A DNA stretch of 8,068 nt from NCBI GenBank assembly GCA_028691575.1, contig JAQUYY010000077.1:1-8068 (forward strand). Reading direction: 5' to 3'. Position numbers and translations under genes: made by a program. Origin of the DNA: Candidatus Gastranaerophilales bacterium. Its GTDB lineage: Bacteria; Cyanobacteriota; Vampirovibrionia; Gastranaerophilales; JAQUYY01. Under the pieces are notes generated by a model, which was not told the origin of the DNA, made no database searches, and saw only the letters and a list, made by a program, of their open reading frames with translations. This document shows, one piece after another, positions 5,932 through 8,068 of the stretch; positions within the stretch are counted from its first letter, which is position 1, and each line of letters starts with the position of its first letter.

Positions 5932-5952
5932 GTAGGGTGAGCAATGCGCACC
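5932..5952 (+). repeat. REP-like element 1 (GTAG plus hairpin)
   Basis: GTAG (5932-5935) is followed by GGTGAGC (5936-5942), loop AAT and GCGCACC (5946-5952): a hairpin with one internal mismatch. A GTAG foot next to a G/C hairpin is the hallmark of REP sequences mobilised by RAYT (IS200/IS605-related) transposases. No transposase is present in the window. Confidence 0.5.
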
Positions 5953-5968
5953 TCAAAATCAGTAATAA

Positions 5969-5992
5969 GTAAGGTGGGTTTTCTAACCCACC
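5969..5992 (+). repeat. REP-like element 2 (GTAA plus perfect hairpin)
   Basis: GTAA (5969-5972) is followed by GGTGGGTT (5973-5980), loop TTCT and AACCCACC (5985-5992), a perfect 8 bp stem in the same orientation as element 1 and 37 bp from it. It is not a good intrinsic terminator: on the plus strand it is followed by an A run, and on the minus strand the T run lies before the hairpin. It could still stabilise or limit readthrough between the acetyltransferase and portal genes. Confidence 0.5.
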
Positions 5993-6001
5993 GAAAAAAA
6001 A

Positions 6002-6523
6002 TCAAAAATTAAAAACCGAATAAACGTCAATATCAATCATAGAGCCGTTTTTAAAGGTTTCGTTTTTCAAAGTAGCTTCTTTTTCAAAGTTCATTTTTTT
6101 TAAAAGAGAAATCACTTTAAAATTGTGGCAAAAGACTTCAGCCTTAATTTTTTCAAGCTTATAATTATCGAAGAGGCTTTTAATAAAGGTTTTGCCGGCG
6201 AGTACAGGGTGTTTCCCCCAGTATTTTTTATCAAAGCAGGTAGTTAAAGTGCAAGAATGAATGTAATTATTATTTCCACGCCAATTGTAAAGATAAACAA
6301 AGCCGATAAAGATTTTCTGATTATTTTCAATTAAAAAGATTAAGTAAAAATGGGGGAAAGTCTTTTCAATAAAGGCGATGAGTTCATTTTCAAGTGAAAT
6401 TTCTTTACAAAAATAGTAATCGTCAATTAAAGAATTGTGATGATTCTTAAATAAGGCGATTACCTGATTTATGTAGGAAGAATTAATATTTTTTTCAATA
6501 GAAATTTTTTCAAAAGAGTACAT
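6002..6523 (-). CDS. GNAT-family N-acetyltransferase in late block
   Basis: 173 aa. The C-terminal half has the GNAT layout: a strand, then KKYWGKHPVLAGKTF (99-113) at the acetyl-CoA loop position, KIKAEVFCHNFKVISLLKKMNF (126-147) matching the usual N-x-x-S-x-x-L-L-x-K-x-G-F helix (here F-K-V-I-S-L-L-K-K-M-N-F, so Gly is replaced by Asn), then FEKEATLKN and a final D-V-Y-S-V strand. It is RimJ/RimL-like. GNAT genes are found in the head modules of many podoviruses; the substrate is unknown, with modification of a virion or host protein possible. There is no Shine-Dalgarno before ATG 6523, whose upstream sequence is T-rich. It diverges from the RipA-like gene. Confidence 0.7.
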   Translation of the reverse strand: MYSFEKISIEKNINSSYINQVIALFKNHHNSLIDDYYFCKEISLENELIAFIEKTFPHFYLIFLIENNQKIFIGFVYLYNWRGNNNYIHSCTLTTCFDKKYWGKHPVLAGKTFIKSLFDNYKLEKIKAEVFCHNFKVISLLKKMNFEKEATLKNETFKNGSMIDIDVYSVFNF

Positions 6524-6538
6524 AAAAAATAAAAAGTA

Positions 6539-6567
6539 TTTTCAAATTTCAAAAAGTATGCTAAAAT
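6539..6567 (+). promoter_or_regulatory. Promoter of the RipA-like gene
   Basis: TTTTCA (6539-6544), a 17 bp spacer and an extended -10 TGCTAAAAT (6559-6567) predict a start near 6574. This leaves a leader of about 32 nt that contains GGAGG (6596-6600). It implies that this gene is expressed independently of, and against, the surrounding minus-strand block. Confidence 0.45.
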
Positions 6568-6605
6568 GGACAGGTAAAATAAACTATACTGTATTGGAGG
6601 AAGAT

Positions 6606-7079
6606 ATGGAAGAAAAAAGCATAATGGTGGAGCAATATAAAATTTATCTTGAGATGAAAGAAAAATTTACAGACCGCAATTTTTCAACAAATAAATTTTT
6701 TATATTAATGCTTACGGTAGTGCTGGGAATGACATTTGCGTTTAAAAATGTAGCATTTCCGTTTCATATGAGTGCAAATTTGTTTTTATCAACGATAGGA
6801 ATATTAATGTCAATCCTGTATACAGCGAATGTAGACGCATACAACGTTTTGATAAAAATTAAATTAAGCGATATGGCTCAAAAAATGGAAGAAATGCTTC
6901 CCATTAAAATTCAGGAAGACGAAATGGCGGCAATCAACAAATGGAAAGGTGAAAAGAAAGGCAATTACTTATTTTCAGACATTCAAAAGTTGTTAGGGCA
7001 TTTATATTTAATAATATTTGTAGTTTTATTTTTTATAGAAGCCGTACCGTTCATATATTACAATGTAAGAGGGCTATAA
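6606..7079 (+). CDS. RipA-like three-TM inner-membrane protein (phage moron)
   Basis: 157 aa from ATG 6606, which has GGAGG five bases upstream; an in-frame ATG at 6558 lacks a ribosome binding site and would overlap the promoter. The plan is a charged N-terminus with YLEMKEKFTDRN (14-25), TM1 about 31-47, TM2 about 59-74, then NVDAYNVLIKIK and EEMLPIKIQEDEM (95-107), a soluble stretch, and TM3 about 133-152. The order of these segments (YLxMxEKxxDRN, NKFF TM, GI-x-MS TM, N-x-LIK, E-LP, E) resembles the small membrane proteins annotated as RipA-family, named after a Francisella cytoplasmic-membrane protein. Molecular function is unknown. Its own promoter and terminator and its orientation against the late block mark it as a moron, so superinfection exclusion or host-fitness functions are plausible but unproven. 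Confidence 0.6.
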   Translation: MEEKSIMVEQYKIYLEMKEKFTDRNFSTNKFFILMLTVVLGMTFAFKNVAFPFHMSANLFLSTIGILMSILYTANVDAYNVLIKIKLSDMAQKMEEMLPIKIQEDEMAAINKWKGEKKGNYLFSDIQKLLGHLYLIIFVVLFFIEAVPFIYYNVRGL

Positions 7080-7131
7080 TTCTTTATTATTAAAGCAATC
7101 GTCTATTTTGTGCCTGGTAAATAAATAAAGG

Positions 7132-7169
7132 AAGAAGTTTGGTAAAAAGCCGAACTTCTTTTTATTTTT
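7132..7169 (+). terminator. Intrinsic terminator after the RipA-like gene
   Basis: AAGAAGTTTGG (7132-7142) pairs with CCGAACTTCTT (7150-7160), 11 bp with one G-T pair, around loop TAAAAAG; the T-rich tail is TTTTTATTTTT. On the minus strand the hairpin is also followed by a T-rich stretch (TTTATTTATTT after CC), so it may reduce late transcription arriving from the right. Confidence 0.75.
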
Positions 7170-7260
7170 AAGAGCCAGTCCGGTTAAAATCAAAAAATGG
7201 CTGTTAACAAGAGGCGGTGCAGATTTTAACAAGCCGGCTTTTAAAAAACAAGCAAAGTTT
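7164..7260. repeat. Degenerate inverted copy 4 of the long repeat
   Basis: Read on the minus strand from 7260, this begins AAACTTTGCTTGT, identical to the copy 2/3 junction at 1640-1652. It later has GCCATT...GATTTTAACCGGAC, matching copy 3 around 1712-1732, and then an AAxAATAAAA end. Between the two matches the sequence is diverged and slightly shorter than in copy 3. GTTAAAATC (7183-7191) and GATTTTAAC (7222-7230) could also pair. Confidence 0.45.
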
Positions 7261-7483
7261 ATTTAATCAAAACGTCATAAATTTTGTCGATTTTAACTTT
7301 CATATCATCGAAGCGGTCTTTAAGGGAATTGAGCATATGTAAAGTAGCGAATTTTTTTTCAGCATCATCGAGAATTTGGCGGTGTTTTTTTTCGAGAATT
7401 TCGGGGGTAACGAAGAGGCGAAGCTGAAAAATAAAGAGGAGAATGGCGACAATAGCCGGAGCCAGAGACAAATAAGAATCCAT
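7259..7483 (-). CDS. Small one-TM coiled-coil phage protein, holin candidate
   Basis: 74 aa, ATG preceded by AAGGGAG at good spacing, 13 bp after the adaptor gene, so co-transcribed with it. Residues 6-26 (SLAPAIVAILLFIFQLRLFVT) form one membrane helix; residues about 31-73 are a charged amphipathic helix with heptad-like spacing (ILDDAEKKF, LKDRFDDMKVKIDKIYDVL). There is no lipobox and no Cys. Small one-TM proteins with a helical cytoplasmic tail serve as holins or accessory lysis proteins in many phages, and the endolysin here lacks a signal peptide, so a holin is needed. The distance from the endolysin gene and lack of a recognised family keep this tentative. A minor virion or membrane-anchoring protein is possible. 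Confidence 0.45.
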   Translation of the reverse strand: MDSYLSLAPAIVAILLFIFQLRLFVTPEILEKKHRQILDDAEKKFATLHMLNSLKDRFDDMKVKIDKIYDVLIK

Positions 7484-7496
7484 TTTTAATTCTCCC

Positions 7497-8068
7497 TTAA
7501 AAACTAATTTTGGGGAAATTGTCGGAGGACTGGTTAAATTGAGACTTCAAATTTTTAAGAGCCTTGATATATTCGGCATACCAGTGTTTATACTTAGGAC
7601 TTTCAGGCATAGCCTTAAATTGAACGCAAGAACCATATACTAAAAGGTTGCAATCAAAGGGGGCTGGGATGATTGAAGAATCTGTTTCATTTGACATAGC
7701 AGAAATAGAGCTATTATTTTCATCGAGGGCGTATTGATTTGTGAAATAAAAGATATTAGCGGATTTAGCCTCATCAAATGAAGGCAAAAGGAGCTTATTA
7801 TCGAAAATAGAGTATGAATATGGGCGAAAAGACGAGTTATAGAAGGATTCAAAATCGTGGTTAAAGAAATATTCAACATTATCAATAAATACAGCTTTAA
7901 TTTTACCGTTAATCGGCATATTATGTTCAATTAAACCTGATTCAACAGTAACGGAGGTCATTTTATTAAGAAACCCCCAGTCAAAAGAGGAGCAAATATC
8001 GTTATTGACACGGTTTAAGAGGTTTTTAATTTTAATATGATAATCTTTAGTCAGAGATAAAAACAGGT
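7497..8068 (-). CDS. Phage neck (head-tail adaptor) protein, 5' end cut by window edge
   Basis: The frame stays open through to the right edge, giving at least 189 residues; the first in-frame ATG (7961) is probably internal. The upstream part reads LLNRVNNDICSSFDWGFLNK, a helix-turn with a conserved-looking N and W, followed by SVTVESGLIEHNMPINGKIKAVFIDN. Such a helical start, then a beta segment around a Pro, then a helical end with IPAPFDCNLLVYGSCVQFKA and a Tyr/Leu-rich final helix (WYAEYIKALKNLKSQ) is the plan of podovirus adaptors such as P22 gp4-like and related neck proteins, which form a ring under the portal. Placement in the same operon as the portal supports this. I rely on pattern, not alignment. 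Confidence 0.5.
   Translation of the reverse strand, partial: LFLSLTKDYHIKIKNLLNRVNNDICSSFDWGFLNKMTSVTVESGLIEHNMPINGKIKAVFIDNVEYFFNHDFESFYNSSFRPYSYSIFDNKLLLPSFDEAKSANIFYFTNQYALDENNSSISAMSNETDSSIIPAPFDCNLLVYGSCVQFKAMPESPKYKHWYAEYIKALKNLKSQFNQSSDNFPKISF

Noticed and set aside
5757..6005. Minus-strand 82-aa frame between acetyltransferase and portal
   Set aside because: It covers the REP-like hairpins and A/T-rich intergenic DNA and overlaps the portal start; no ribosome binding site.

Overview
This window is a low-GC stretch of bacteriophage or prophage DNA, with a morphogenesis block that looks podovirus-like: a long P22-type portal with no prohead-protease neighbour, a neck adaptor, and a GH108 endolysin beside a small terminase subunit. 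The coding style (strongly AT-rich, Asn/Lys/Ile-rich proteins, TAA stops almost throughout, good Shine-Dalgarno sites before several genes) suggests a low-GC bacterial host. Nothing here fixes the host phylum. No integrase, large terminase, major capsid protein or tail gene lies inside the window.

Left part (1-1966), control and replication. A minus-strand gene (540-1304) encodes a winged-helix protein that resembles phage O-like replication initiators. Inside its coding sequence are three 22-23 bp imperfect repeats followed by a very AT-rich tract, the layout of a lambda-type origin embedded in the initiator gene. Upstream, on the opposite strand, a strong extended -10 promoter is followed within about 60 nt by a perfect hairpin terminator; this predicts a tiny RNA placed like lambda oop. 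The gene is bracketed by direct copies of a repeat of about 120-155 bp (one on one side, two in tandem on the other), and a degenerate fourth copy lies inverted at 7164-7260.

Middle (1967-2530), plus strand: a DNA-binding protein with a long coiled coil, preceded by a regular array of GTGTT/AACAC half-sites overlapping its start, probably its own operator.

Right part (2547-8068): a mostly minus-strand late block. In transcription order it runs: neck adaptor (cut by the window edge), a one-TM coiled-coil protein (possible holin), a GNAT acetyltransferase, portal, a helical virion protein, GH108 endolysin, small terminase subunit. This block is interrupted by one plus-strand gene (6606-7079) that has its own promoter and intrinsic terminator and encodes a three-TM RipA-like membrane protein, which is the typical organisation of a phage moron. 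Two REP-like GTAR-hairpins sit between the acetyltransferase and portal genes.

The most interesting points are the predicted intragenic origin with its opposing small RNA, the operator array with repeated intragenic copies of the same motif, and the RipA-like moron.
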